From Urophycis tenuis (taxonomy: Eukaryota > Chordata > Actinopteri > Gadiformes > Phycidae): 64,000 nt of DNA. The notes beneath the pieces are model-generated. The model searched no databases. It was not told the DNA's origin and saw only the letters and a list, made by a program, of their open reading frames with translations. Of the stretch, positions 36,599-47,005 are shown in pieces (position 1 is the stretch's first letter; each line of letters begins with the position of its first letter). Location: assembly GCA_036785325.1 (NCBI GenBank), contig JAXIVH010000016.1, positions 1,751,057 to 1,815,056 on the forward strand, in the 5' to 3' direction. The position numbers and the translations under genes are program-made.

Positions 36599-37342
36599 AT
36601 GAAGATGTTTTCCACACTCTGTGTTGTAATTATGCTGCATTTCACTGTCATTGAGATGCATAAGAAGACAACCAAGACAACTATTAAATGTAAGGCTTTG
36701 GGTGAAATAAGGATGAAATCAAACAAGACCTATTCTGAGGTAAGACAAGTTTAATCTTGCCTTTGGTTGGAAAAGGGTCAGTTGCTGTTGTTATGGCTAA
36801 ATATGCACATCTTTGATCTTCAAACAGAAACTAATGAATATGACGGTAGACTGGTACTGTACAAACGAATCATGTCCGGTATGTTGAAAACATTATTATT
36901 TCTACTTCTATTATTTTGAATTATTTCTATTATTGTTATTTTCAAACATTTGCATTGAATGTCTTTGTTTTGTCTAATTTGTTTGCATGTCCTTATTCAA
37001 GGAGGACTTCTTTTGTCGGGCTGAGAAATCTCTGAATATAACTGCTTTCAATAATGATATGGATTGGTCACTGACTGACAGTTTGCACCAGTACAACAGC
37101 ATGGTAAGATGTTATGTTCAAAGTCAAAATCATATATGAGTTTTTGTTGTTTTATTTGTACTCAGTTTTTTTGCAACTCCCTTTTTTCCCCTCAGATGAA
37201 TTCCACATGCCAACAACCCTACAAAAACGGGTTACAGTTGTGGAAAATATTACATAACATTAAATGGTGTGCCGATGAACAACTCAACAAATCCTGTCAA
37301 AATGTAACGTTTGAAAAGCCCCCCAAAAAATGTCACCACTAG
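36599..37342 (+). CDS. Interleukin-4/13-like secreted cytokine, copy 2 (4 exons, 146 aa)
   Basis: Exons 36599-36739, 36828-36878, 37002-37103 and 37196-37342 have the same phases and intron lengths as copy 1. The signal peptide is identical. The mature chain has eight cysteines: the six shared ones (31, 63, 69, 103, 123, 132) plus C58 in exon 2 and C144 near the C-terminus. Sequons rise to seven (42, 51, 60, 76, 100, 129, 134). Exon 4 differs strongly, with a three-codon deletion in its first half and a new tail ending KCHH. The reading frame is intact, so it looks functional. Neighbour relations and identity arguments are as for copy 1; receptor preference may differ. Confidence 0.65.
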
Positions 37343-37449
37343 AGTTTTACCTGCCATTGGTTGGTGGAAGGCATTCATGTTGGACCCTGAATCTAACTAT
37401 TCAAATGTTGGAGTAAAATGTTACAATATTTATACACTGAGCCACTGAG

Positions 37450-37485
37450 TCTATTTATTTCTTTTCAACATATTTATGCAATAAA
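37450..37485 (+). promoter_or_regulatory. Reduced AU-rich element and poly(A) signal of copy 2
   Basis: AATAAA at 37480-37485 matches that of copy 1. The upstream ATTTA cluster is shorter (TATTTATTTCTTTTC), one pentamer fewer, so mRNA stability could differ. Confidence 0.5.
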
Positions 37486-38112
37486 AGTTGTTCTTCACAA
37501 ATTATGATGGTTTATAGGCCTATTCGTTTTTAATTTTAGCAAAGTGTTATTCAGTAGTACCACATGACACATACAGACCCATTCAGTTGAGTTAGAACTG
37601 ATGGCACCTCTGGGCAGAACCATTGGAAATGCATCTCAGTTTATTAGGCTAAGGACATCTTTACTGAATGGGTTTACTCACACAGATGCAGATTGAGAGG
37701 TTTCCAGCCCAAAATACAACTGGAATTACTAGACTCTTCGTCCCTTTATTTAACAACCTAATTATTCATTCACTTCCATTGGTGTGGGTGTGGGTATGCA
37801 CACGTGTGGGCAGACAGCTAAAACTCCTAAAAGAGTATTTAGCAGTGGTTCCCAACCTTGTTGGAGGTACTGAACCCTGCAAGCTTCATCAGCGCATTCA
37901 CCGAACCCCTCGTAATTGTAAAAGGATATGATTTCTTCAAAACATAGGTATGTATTTTATTACTGCACAAAATGAACCGTGCATTAGTTGCATACAAAAT
38001 CACTGTGTGAAGTGACGGTTTTATATCTCAAATAGCTGTCAATCAATATGGCGTTCAGCCTTTCGACTGATCCTCCAATCATCATGAGGAAGCTCAGCGT
38101 CCAGGCCAGCTG

Positions 38113-38995
38113 AGGGGTAGTTCGGAATTTTGGACATAGGACCTCAAGTTGTCCTGGGTGTTATTTATCATTGGAAATGTTTACAACACATTACATTCAG
38201 TTGTTCCAGTTGCAGAGTTTGCTGGTGCTAGGCTAGCGCAAGTCAACGGTTTTGGCTAGCCTGCTAATATAAACAGTCTTACCCACTACACCTGAGGCAA
38301 ATAAATTATATAGCAGACTATCAATGTAAATGCCTGTGTTGATAGAGTAATGTTAGAAATGAAACTTACCTTGTATCCCATGAATCATCACATTTTGAGG
38401 AACTAGTTTCTGCCGGAAACCTAGGTAATATCAGTCCGCCGCTTCCGTAGCCTACTACCAGGAAGTATGACGCTGCTGCTGAGACACAATTCCCTCAAAA
38501 TACAATGCCATGCCAGGTTCGTTTTATTAATAACATTATTCTATCAACACAGACATTTATTTGTTTTTATTTGACTTGCGCTAGCCTAGCACCAGTGAAC
38601 TCTGCAACTAGAACTTGTGGGGCAGCCGCTGCTTTCTGGTTAGGGCTTCGGACTTGTAACCGGAGGGATGCCGGTTCGAACCCGGTACGAATGGCAGAAG
38701 TGCCCTTGAGCAAGGCACCTCCCTGAGCGCCGCTGTTGCAGGCAGCTCACTGCATCGGGTTTAAGTGTGTGCTTCACCTCACTGTGTGCCTCACTGTGTT
38801 CTGAGTGTTTCACTAATTCACGATTGGGTTAAATGCAGAGACCAAATTTCCCTCGCGGGATCAAAAGAGTAATTCTTCTTCTTAGAAGAAGAAAAACTGA
38901 ATGAAATGTTTTGAAAACTTCTCCAATGATAAATAACACACAGGATAACTTGGAAATGAGGTCCTATGTCCAAAATTCCGAACTACCCCTTTAAC
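38113..38995. mobile_element. Foldback element with long inverted arms, nested in the hAT
   Basis: The left arm begins GGGGTAGTTCGGAATTTTGG and the right arm ends with its reverse complement near 38990. Further pairs are 38209-38260 with 38572-38612 (GCTAGGCTAGCGCAAGTCAA and its complement) and 38335 with 38530. The arms thus extend over some 200 bp each around a centre at 38400-38520. A SINE (38614-38890) splits the right arm. Confidence 0.6.
38614..38890 (+). mobile_element. tRNA-derived SINE in the foldback right arm
   Basis: The head GGTTAGGGCTTCGGACTTGT continues to a B box CCGGTTCGAACCCGG, close to a tRNA with a TGT anticodon loop. The tail carries GGGTTAAATGCAGAGACC and a (TTC)-rich end. 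It interrupts the right arm of the foldback repeat, so it is younger. Confidence 0.75.
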
Positions 38996-40299
38996 AAAAT
39001 CGAGTCAGTCGACTTGTCATAAGTCGCTAATTCTGAATGAACTCGTCTTCGAGATGAACGTGCTCTAACGCTTTTGTAGTCAATGAAATGTTAACACAAC
39101 TATACATATTTGACCATTTAATTTTTGACATTTTAGGGGAAGCTGAACTTCCCTTGCAGTCTTAGGGTGCTGATAGACTCCCTTAGACCAAGCGTAAGCG
39201 TGTGCGACCTGCTGTGTCCTGTGTGCAGACTTGCTGCATCATTATGCAGCCAAAACACATGATACTGGAGGTCTCTACTTGGGACAGACCACAGTAATAT
39301 CAGATCAGAAATTGTACAAAAACATGTGTATTGTGTGCTCATGTAAATAAACAACAACGTAACCAACGCGATCTTTCGCCAGCTGGTCTGACATGCATAC
39401 ATATCGTTACACATATGAAGACTGTGATCATACAGGTGTGGGAAATTGAGTACTGGGTCTGGCAGTCTCTGCTCGAAACTTTCCGCCATGCTAATAATAA
39501 CTACCCCGACTCAGACCTCGAGGTCACTGTATTTATTTGCATGGTCGCCCTCAAGTTTCTTGTCAGTATTGCATCTTTCGGACGCGTCGTATTCACTTGC
39601 AACGACATGCACGACTGATGTACCAAACGGTCGCAGAATAGGCATGGCAGCCATGATCCATACATGTGTTGTCTGCAGCAAGTCATTTCCAGCCCTTAGA
39701 GAAATCACCTATGGTCTTGACCCCTGCCGAACCCACAAACCTCTGGGGTTCGATCGAACCCAGGTTAAGAACCACTGGTCTATACTTGACATCAAAATCA
39801 CCAGATATCAATCAACCTCCTTTGCGTTGATCTTAAAAATTCTCACTTCAATAATAGCAAAAAGAATACAAAAATTCATACATAAACTGGTAAAGCCGGA
39901 TCAAACAGGTTTTATTAATAATTGACAAGGCGTGGACAACGTCAGGAGGGCTCTAAACCTGTAATCTATTGCAGCCAAAAGGAATATCCCTTCAATGCTT
40001 CTCAGCTTAGATGCTGAGAAAGCATTTGATAGGGTGGATTGGTCTTTCCTCCAGCAGACTCTCAGATATATGGGCTTCAATGACACATTTATTAAATGGA
40101 TATGCCTTTTTTATAAATACCCTAAATCTAGAGTTAGAGTGAATGGGTATTGCTCCAATTTCCTTCCATTGGGACGTGGCACCCGCCAAGGAGATTCCTT
40201 ATCTCCTTCTTTATTTGCCTTAAGCATAGAGCCACTGGCGGAATTAATTAAGGACAAACCCTCTCATACTGGGCATTTCTGATGAGGGAATGAGTCAAA

Positions 40300-41062
40300 G
40301 ATTCAAAGATTCAAAGCTTTTATTGTCATGTGTGCAGTAAAGAAACACGTTTCCCTGAACAATGAAATGCTTACTTTGCTGCCCACACTGGATGCCGAAA
40401 GAGTATATATAAATAATGTATAAAATCTAAATAGAATATAATAACTGTACAAATAAAAAATATAAAATAAAATAAAAAATAAAATAAAATAGAAATATAA
40501 AATTTAGAAGATGTGAATGAAATGAAATTGTGAAATTAAATTGTAAATGTGCATTGTGCATCAGCACTGTAAACATTAAACATTATTGTGCAATTAGTGC
40601 AAGAACATGGTAAAGTGTTCAGTGAGGATGTCCATGGGGGGGGGGGGGGGGGGGGCGCTCTGTCCTTAAGGGGGTTCAGCTGTTCAACAGTCTGACGGCC
40701 GTGGGGAAGAAGGAGTTCTTAAACCTGGTGGTTCTGTATCTCACACTCCTGAACCTCCGGCCTGAGGGCAGGAGTGTGAAGAGTCCGTGCTGGGGGTGAG
40801 TGGGGTATTTGATGATGGAGGCAGCTCTCCTGTGGACTCTGCGGTGGTAGATGCTCTGCAGAGAGGGCTGTGGTGTCCTGGTGATCTTAGACGCAGTCTT
40901 TACCACTCTCTGCAGGCGTTTGCGGTCCCACACAGTTGAGCTGCCGTACCACACGGCGATGCAGGTGGTCAAGACAGACTCAATGATGCAGCTGTAGAAG
41001 TTGCTGAGGATCTTGGGCGCCATCCCAAATTTCCTCAGCCTCCTCAGGAAGTACAGCCGCTG
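40300..41062 (-). mobile_element. L2/jockey-like LINE 3' fragment inserted in the L1-like element
   Basis: The minus strand encodes the C-terminal RT region: QRLYFLRRLRKFGMAPKIL, ESVLTTCIAVWYGSST, HRRVHRRAASI and a stop after AVRLLNS (about 40676). The 3' end carries GACAATAAAAGC and a TTTGAATC microsatellite tail (40300-40315). Removing it joins the L1-like codons for GNES and KLALFADD; CAAA flanks both sides, a possible 4-bp target duplication. A 21-nt poly-G run lies at 40637-40657. Confidence 0.7.
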
Positions 41063-42761
41063 CAAACTAGCTCTATTTGCTGATGACATTTTGCTATTCC
41101 TAGAATGTCCCATAGATTCTATCCCTGCACTTCTACACAGTTTAAATAATTACAGCACAGTGTCAGGATATAAGATAAATACCAACAAATCAGAAGCAAT
41201 GATGATAAGTGGTGAATGGCCCCAGCAACTAGAGACATTGGTATCCTTTAGGAAATCCAAACAGGGATTTAAATATGTAGGTGTTATTCTGACACCAAAA
41301 CCAACACAGCTTTATCCCTCCAATTACAACAAACTAGTCAAAGAGATCAACCAAGATATAAGTAGGTGGGATATTCTGCCTTTGTCCCTTTTTGGCCGAA
41401 TTGAGTCAGTGAGTGAGTGTTCTACCCAGACTCCTTTTCTTATTTCAATCTCTGCCAATCCATGTACCAAAATCAACACTTAAGTTTTTTGAAAAATGTA
41501 TATTAACGTTTAGTTGGCAAAATAGGAGACCCAGAATACGTCTAAAAATATTGATGGCCAGTAAAGAAAAAGGAGGCCTGGGTCTACCTAATGTTAAAAT
41601 TTACTACAGGGCAGCCCAACTTAGAGCAATAGTGGCATGGATGACCAAAGATGAAGAAACTGGATGGCTATCCATTGAACAGAATTCCTGAACAGGGATA
41701 TCATTATCTACTCTTCCTTTTCTTAGTTAGCAGGCTCAGAAAAAGATATTAAGAAAAAGAATTAATAATATCTGCGTCAAACACAAACTAAAGGTCTGGA
41801 ACAGTGCACAGAAGCAATTACAGGGGTCTATAGCTTTATCAAGGGCAATGCCCATTCTTGGAAACATTGATTTTCTCCCATCTTTGATGGACTTAGCATA
41901 CAGAAGAAGGGTGGAAAAGGGGTTGGTTATTATAAACCAGTTTGTTTGTTTGAAAACAATACATTGCGATCATTTTCACAACTTCAAGAAAAGTTTGACC
42001 TGCCCTCAAATGACTTGTATAGACACCTACAAATACGACACTACAGCACTAAGCACACAGATTGGGATAGTCTTAAAAGGGATCCAATTGATATTGAAGG
42101 GTATTTTATACATATTTCTTAACAGTTGGTATCAACAAAGCATCAAGTATCACGCATCTATAAGAGTCTTATGAAAGACACATGATCAGACAATACCTTT
42201 CATATTAAAAGTGAATGGGAATTGGAACTCAATACAATTATAGATAATGACACATGGGAAGATATATGTCTAGCAAGTCATAAAGGGATTGGAAGTCAAA
42301 TGTGGAAAAAATTAAGGTATCAAGGTTCAAAAACAATGCCTCCAACATTTGCTGGAGAAACTGTGGCATGGTGGGGAACCATACCCACATATTCTCGGAT
42401 TGCTCCATGTTACAGACATACTGGAAAGACATTAAAGAGGAATTGGACAACATTTTCAGGATGGATATCCCTCTGGACCCCTTACTTTTCTTATTGGAGA
42501 AAACACCTGAAAACTTGCTTTCTATGGACCACTGTTACATGTTATATATTCTGTTACTGATTGCAAGAAAAAATATTACTATTAATTGGATGCAGCCTAG
42601 TCCCCCGACAAAAGCTTTGTGGGTACAAAAAATCAAACAGGTCCATACAATGGAAAAGATGCCATTTTACAATTGAAAGTACCTCTGTTCATAAGAAGAT
42701 GGACCCCTGTCATTCAAGGCCTTAATTGAGAATAATAATTTAAATATACTGTGTGATATGC

Positions 42762-45700
42762 TCCTCCTGGATCCGAGGTTCGACTATCCTACGGACCCTC
42801 CTCTCCAGGACCCCCGAATAGACCCCCGGGGCCTTGCCACCGAGGAGCTTTTTAACCACCTCGGCGACCTCAGCCCCGGAGATAGGAGAGTCCCCCCCCG
42901 AGTCCCCAGACCCTGCTTCCTCAGTGGAAGGCGGTGGGATTGAGGAGGTCTTCGAAGTATTCCCCCCACCGATTCATAACGTCCCGAGTCGAGGTCAGCA
43001 GCGCCCCGTCTCTCCCATACACGGTGTTGACAGAGCACTGCTTCCCCCTCCTGAGACACCGGATGGTGGTCCAGAACCTCCTCGAAGCTGTTTGGAAGTC
43101 CTTCTCCATGGCCTCACCGAACTCCTCCCACACCCTTTTTTTGCCTCCGCAACTGCCGAAGCCGCGCCCCGCTTGGCCCGCCGGTACCCATCAGCTGCCT
43201 CGGGAGTCCCACGGGCCAAAAAGGCCCGGTAGGACTCCTTCTTCAGCTTGACGGCATCCCTTACCGCTGGGGTCCACCAGCGGGTTCGGGGGTTGCCGCC
43301 ACGACAGGCACCGACGACCTTACGGCCACAGCTGCGGTCGGCCGCTTCAACAATGGAGGCACGAAATAGAATAGAATAGAAATACTTTATTAATCCCATG
43401 CTGGGAAATTCCAAAATAGAAACAAGGTCCATTCGGACTCTATGTCCCCCACCTCCCCCGGGACATGGTTGAAGCTCTCCCGGAGGTGGGAGTTGAAGCT
43501 CGTTCTGACAGGAGATTCTGCCAGACGTTCCCAGCAGACCCTCACAGTACGTTTGGGTCTGCCAGGTCTGACCGGCATCTTCCCCCGCCATCGGAGCCAA
43601 CTCGCCACCAGGTGGTGATCAGTTGACAGCTCCGCCCCTCTCTTCACCCGAGTGTCCAGGACATGCGGCCATAAGTCCGATGATACAACTACAAAGTCGA
43701 TCATTGAACTGCGGCCTAGGGTGTCCTGGTGCCAAGTGCACATGTGGACACCCTTATGCCTGAACATGGTGTTCGTTATGGACAATCCATGACGAGCACA
43801 GAAGTCCAACAACAAAACACCACTCGGGTTCAGATCAGGGGGGCCGTTCCTCCCAATCAGCCCCTCCAGGTCTCACTGTCATTGCCCACATGGGCGTTGA
43901 AGTCTCCCAGCAGAACAAGGGAGTCCCCAGAAGGGGCGCTTTCTAACACCCCCTCCAAGGACTCCAGAAAGGGTGGGTACTCTGAACTGCCGTTCGGTGC
44001 ATAAGCACAAACGACAGTCAGGACCCGACCCCCACCCGAAGGCGGAGGGAGGCTACCCTCTCGTCCACCGGGGTGAACCCCAACGTACAGGCACCGAGCC
44101 GGGGGGAAATAAGCATTCCCACCCCCGCTCGGCGCCTCTCCCCAGGGGCAACTCCAGAGTGGAAAAGAGTCCAACCCCTCTCAAGGACGCTGGTTCCGGA
44201 GCCCAAACTGTGTGTCGAGGTGAGCCCGACTATATCCAGCCGGTACCTCTCAGCCTCGTACACCAGCTCAGGCTCATTCCCCGCCAGAGAGGTGACGTTC
44301 CACGTCCCCAGAGCTAGCTTCTGCAGCCGAGGGTCGGACCGTCCAGGTCCCCGCCTCCTGCTGCCGCCCAGCTCACATTGCACCCGACCCCTTTGGCCCC
44401 TCCCACGGGTGGTGAACCCATGGGAAGGGGGTCCCGCGTCATCCCTTCGGGCTGTGCCCGACCGGGCCCCGCGGGCGTAGACCCGGCCACCAGGCGCTCG
44501 CCAACGGGCCCTTCCCCCAGGCCTGGCTCCAGGGGGGGGGCCCCGGTGACCCACGTCCGGGCAAGGGAAACCCACTTCCAAAAATTGTACTCATCAGTGG
44601 TTTTCGTCCTGGCTGTGGAACTGTGGACCAGCTCTATACCCTTAGCGCGGTCCTCGAGGGTGCATGGGAGTTCGCCCAACCAGTCTACATGTGCTTTGTG
44701 GACTTGGAGAAGGCGTTCGACCCTCGTCCCTCGGGGAGCCCTGTGGGGGGTGCTCCGGGAGTATGGGGTACCGGGCCCGCTGTTACGGGCCATCGGGTCC
44801 CTGTACTCCCGGTGCCAGAGCTTGGTCCGCATTGCCGGCAGTAAGTCGAGCCTGTTTCCGGTGAGAGTTGGCCTCCGTCAGGGCTGCCCTTTGTCACCGA
44901 TTCTGTTCACAACTTTTATGGACAGAATTTCTAGGCGCAGCCAGGGCGTTGAGGGGTTACGGTTCGGTGGCCTCAGGATTGCGTCACTGCTTTTCGCAGA
45001 TGATCTTGTCCTGTTGGCTTCATCGGGCCGTGACCTTCAGCTCTCACTGGAGCGGTTCGCAGCCGAATGTGAAGCGGCTGGGATGAGGATCAGCACCTCC
45101 AAATCCGAGGCCATGGTTCTCGGCCGGAAAAGGGTAGAGTGCACTCTCCGGGTCGGGGAGGAGATTCTGCCTCAAGTGGAGGAGTTCAAGTATCTCGGGG
45201 TCTTGTTCACGAGTGAGGGGAAGATGGAGCGGGAGATTGACCGACGGATCGGTGCGGCGTCGGCAGTGATGCGGGCTCTGCACCGGTCCGTCATGGTGAA
45301 GAAGGAGCTGAGCCGAAAGGCGAAGCTCTCGATTTACCGGTCAATCTACGTTCCTACCCTCACCTATGGTCACGAGCTGTGGGTAGTGACCGAAAGAACG
45401 AGATCGCGAATACAAGCGGCCGAAATGAGTTTCCTCCGCAGGGTGTCCGGGCTCTCCCTTAGAGATAGGGTGAGAAGCTCGGTCATCCGGGAGGGGCTCA
45501 GAGTAGAACCGCTGCTCCTCCGCATCGAGAGGAGCCAGTTGCGGTGGCTCGGGCATCTAGTGAGGATGCCTCCTGGACGCCTCCCTGGGGAGGTGTTCCG
45601 GGCATGTCCCTCCGGGAGGAGGCCCCGGGGAAGACCCAGGACACGCTGGAGGGACTATGTCTCTCGGCTGGCCTGGGAACGCCTCGGGATCCCCCCGGAA

Positions 45701-45811
45701 GAGCTGGACGAAGTGGCTGGGGAGAGGGAAGTCTGGGCTTCCCTCCTCAGGCTGCTGCCCCCGCGACCCGACCCCGGATAAGCGGCAGTAATGGATGGAT
45801 GGATGGATGGA
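42762..45811. mobile_element. Rex3 (RTE clade) retrotransposon with 5' inversion and target-site duplication
   Basis: The 5' half is inverted: reading leftward on the minus strand from about 44595, it encodes an apurinic-type endonuclease (LALGTWNVTSL, VVCAYAPNG, LVLLGDFNAHVG, STDHHLVASW) and a linker down to RRIVEPRIQEEH at 42762. The 3' half, on the plus strand from about 44600, continues with GFRPGCGTVDQLYTL, FVDLEKAF, GLRQGCPLSPILF, the catalytic LLFADDLVLLAS and the conserved end LLRLLPPRPDPG (stop near 45779). A (GATG)n tail follows. TGTGTGATATGC flanks both ends (42750-42761 and 45812-45823). A frameshift near 44730 disables the RT. Confidence 0.85.
43370..43425 (-). mobile_element. 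Roughly 55-bp LINE 3'-tail insertion inside Rex3
   Basis: It interrupts the endonuclease linker between TGGACCTTGTTTC and GTGCCTCCATT; excision restores the Rex3 frame. The minus strand reads AATTTCCCAGCATGGGATTA, then AATAAAGTA and TTCTA repeats, a fish CR1/L2-type 3' end. TTTC flanks both sides. Confidence 0.55.
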
Positions 45812-45951
45812 TGTGTGATATGCAATGATTTCTCTACCAAGATTATATGTAGCCAATATATGTTGAATGAAGTTCAACCACAAGGTGACCTTTTCTTTTA
45901 TTTATTTATTTATTTTTATTTTTTATTTTTTGCTTTAACCTCTCATTGAGA

Positions 45952-45952
45952 G

Positions 45953-46031
<79 letters not shown>

Positions 46032-46050
46032 GTGTGTGTGTTTGTGTTTG
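45952..46050. repeat. (TG)n microsatellite in the L1-like 3' end
   Basis: Nearly pure TG for about 90 bp, with few interruptions near the right end, inside the last piece of the L1-like element. Confidence 0.95.
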
Positions 46051-46112
46051 TGTATTGTACTGCTAAAATTGCCTGCAATGTTTGATATTGGCAATAAAAT
46101 TTAAAAAAAACA

Positions 46113-47005
46113 CCTGACATTGATAGAGTTACAGAAGAGCCAACAAACAGCTCAACCAGGAATTTAAACCGCTGTCCCCGGAACTCTACACAAGCAGGTC
46201 TATCCACTGTACCACTGTGATGCTTTCTATGTCATGTTCAGAGGTTATACTTTAATTAGAAGACAATTGATGGCATGACAACATAAAGAGTTCATCAGCA
46301 CCAACCTTGACAGGAAGTGAACCTGTGTCTACAGAACTGTACACAAGCAGCTCTATCCACTGCACCACCACAATACTTGACTTAAAAGTCAGACAATCAA
46401 GTAACAGCTGAAGTTTGGGGGGTACGGTGATGCGCTGGCCTCTTGACTGTGTGCACTACAGTGAGCTGTTGGCTGACATCATGGAGGGTGGTGTACAGGC
46501 TTTGATTTGAACCAGCCTCTGACTTGAACAAGGCTCTCCAGAGATGCCTACCAACTGATCTAACCATTGTGCCAGAAGGGCCAGTATTGCACAGCCAGTG
46601 GCTCAGTGGCACAATGGTTAGAGCTGTTGGTCATCGGGTCGTGAGTCATGGGTTAAACTCATGCCAAGAACGAGAGAGTTACAAGTCTTTACAACAAACA
46701 CTGTCATGTGGATTGTAACACACAGTAGAGCCTCCCGAACCAAATCCATCCAGTGTATGTACAAAAAAATGAAAACGCTTTACATTTTTCTTCTGATATG
46801 TATGTATGTATGTTTGTATGTATACATGCAAAAAAAGCATATTTGTAAAAAAAAAAAAAAATCTCTCAGTGCTGCAGTGAAATGTACTGTTGGTGTAGGT
46901 TTCTGGAGACCTGTGCACAAACCCTCTGTGTTGGTGTCTCTGTGGCGCAGTGATTTGAGCTGTTGCTCAGCTCTTCTCGAGACATGTGTAGGACATGGGT
47001 ACAGG
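46113..47005. repeat. Cluster of short tRNA-like modules
   Basis: At least five modules with degenerate A and B boxes lie in 0.9 kb. Minus-strand modules occur near 46155-46225 and 46310-46375 (GTACAGTGGATAGACCTGCT and a relative, with GGTTTAAATTCC). One minus-strand module lies near 46425-46575. Plus-strand modules occur near 46596-46665 (TGGCTCAGTGGCACAATGG, GGGTTAAACTC) and 46940-47003 (TCTCTGTGGCGCAGTG). Likely tRNA-derived SINE heads; none folds as a functional tRNA by eye. Confidence 0.5.

Larger units (their letters stand above)
37843..39777. mobile_element. hAT-type DNA transposon remnant inserted at the end of repeat unit 2
   Basis: The left end CAGTGGTTCCCAACCTT and right end AGGTTAAGAACCACTG form imperfect terminal inverted repeats of the hAT type. 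The flanking octamers GTATTTAG and GTCTATAC match at 5 of 8, so the target duplication is decayed or coincidental. No intact transposase is present; the interior holds the foldback element at 38113-38995. Confidence 0.55.
39786..46112 (+). mobile_element. L1/Tx1-like LINE remnant, split by two later insertions
   Basis: RT motifs are spread over frames: LKILTSIIAKRIQKFIHKL and PDQTGFINN (39820-39925), LSLDAEKAFDRVDWSFLQQ and RGTRQGDSLSPSLFALSIEP (39995-40282), then LALFADDILLFLE (41070-41105) and RPRIRLKILMASKEKGGLGL (41530-41590). Stops and frameshifts are frequent. Pieces: 39786-40299, 41063-42761 and 45824-46112. It ends with AATAAAATTTAAAAAAAA, and a (TG)n tract sits in its 3' part. The 5' part is missing. 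Confidence 0.75.

Noticed and set aside
37109..37342. 77-codon plus-strand frame as an independent gene
   Set aside because: It reads through intron 3 into exon 4 of cytokine copy 2; a clear CCCCTCAG acceptor lies within it.
38640..38700. Functional tRNA-Thr gene
   Set aside because: The A and B boxes are embedded in a SINE body with a typical tail, and the acceptor stem does not pair.
39133..39489. 118-codon minus-strand frame as a host gene
   Set aside because: No domain, no splice partners, and it lies inside the hAT remnant.
44378..45781. Intact Rex3 polyprotein
   Set aside because: The first ~120 codons are antisense endonuclease or wrong frame, and the RT core is frameshifted near 44730.
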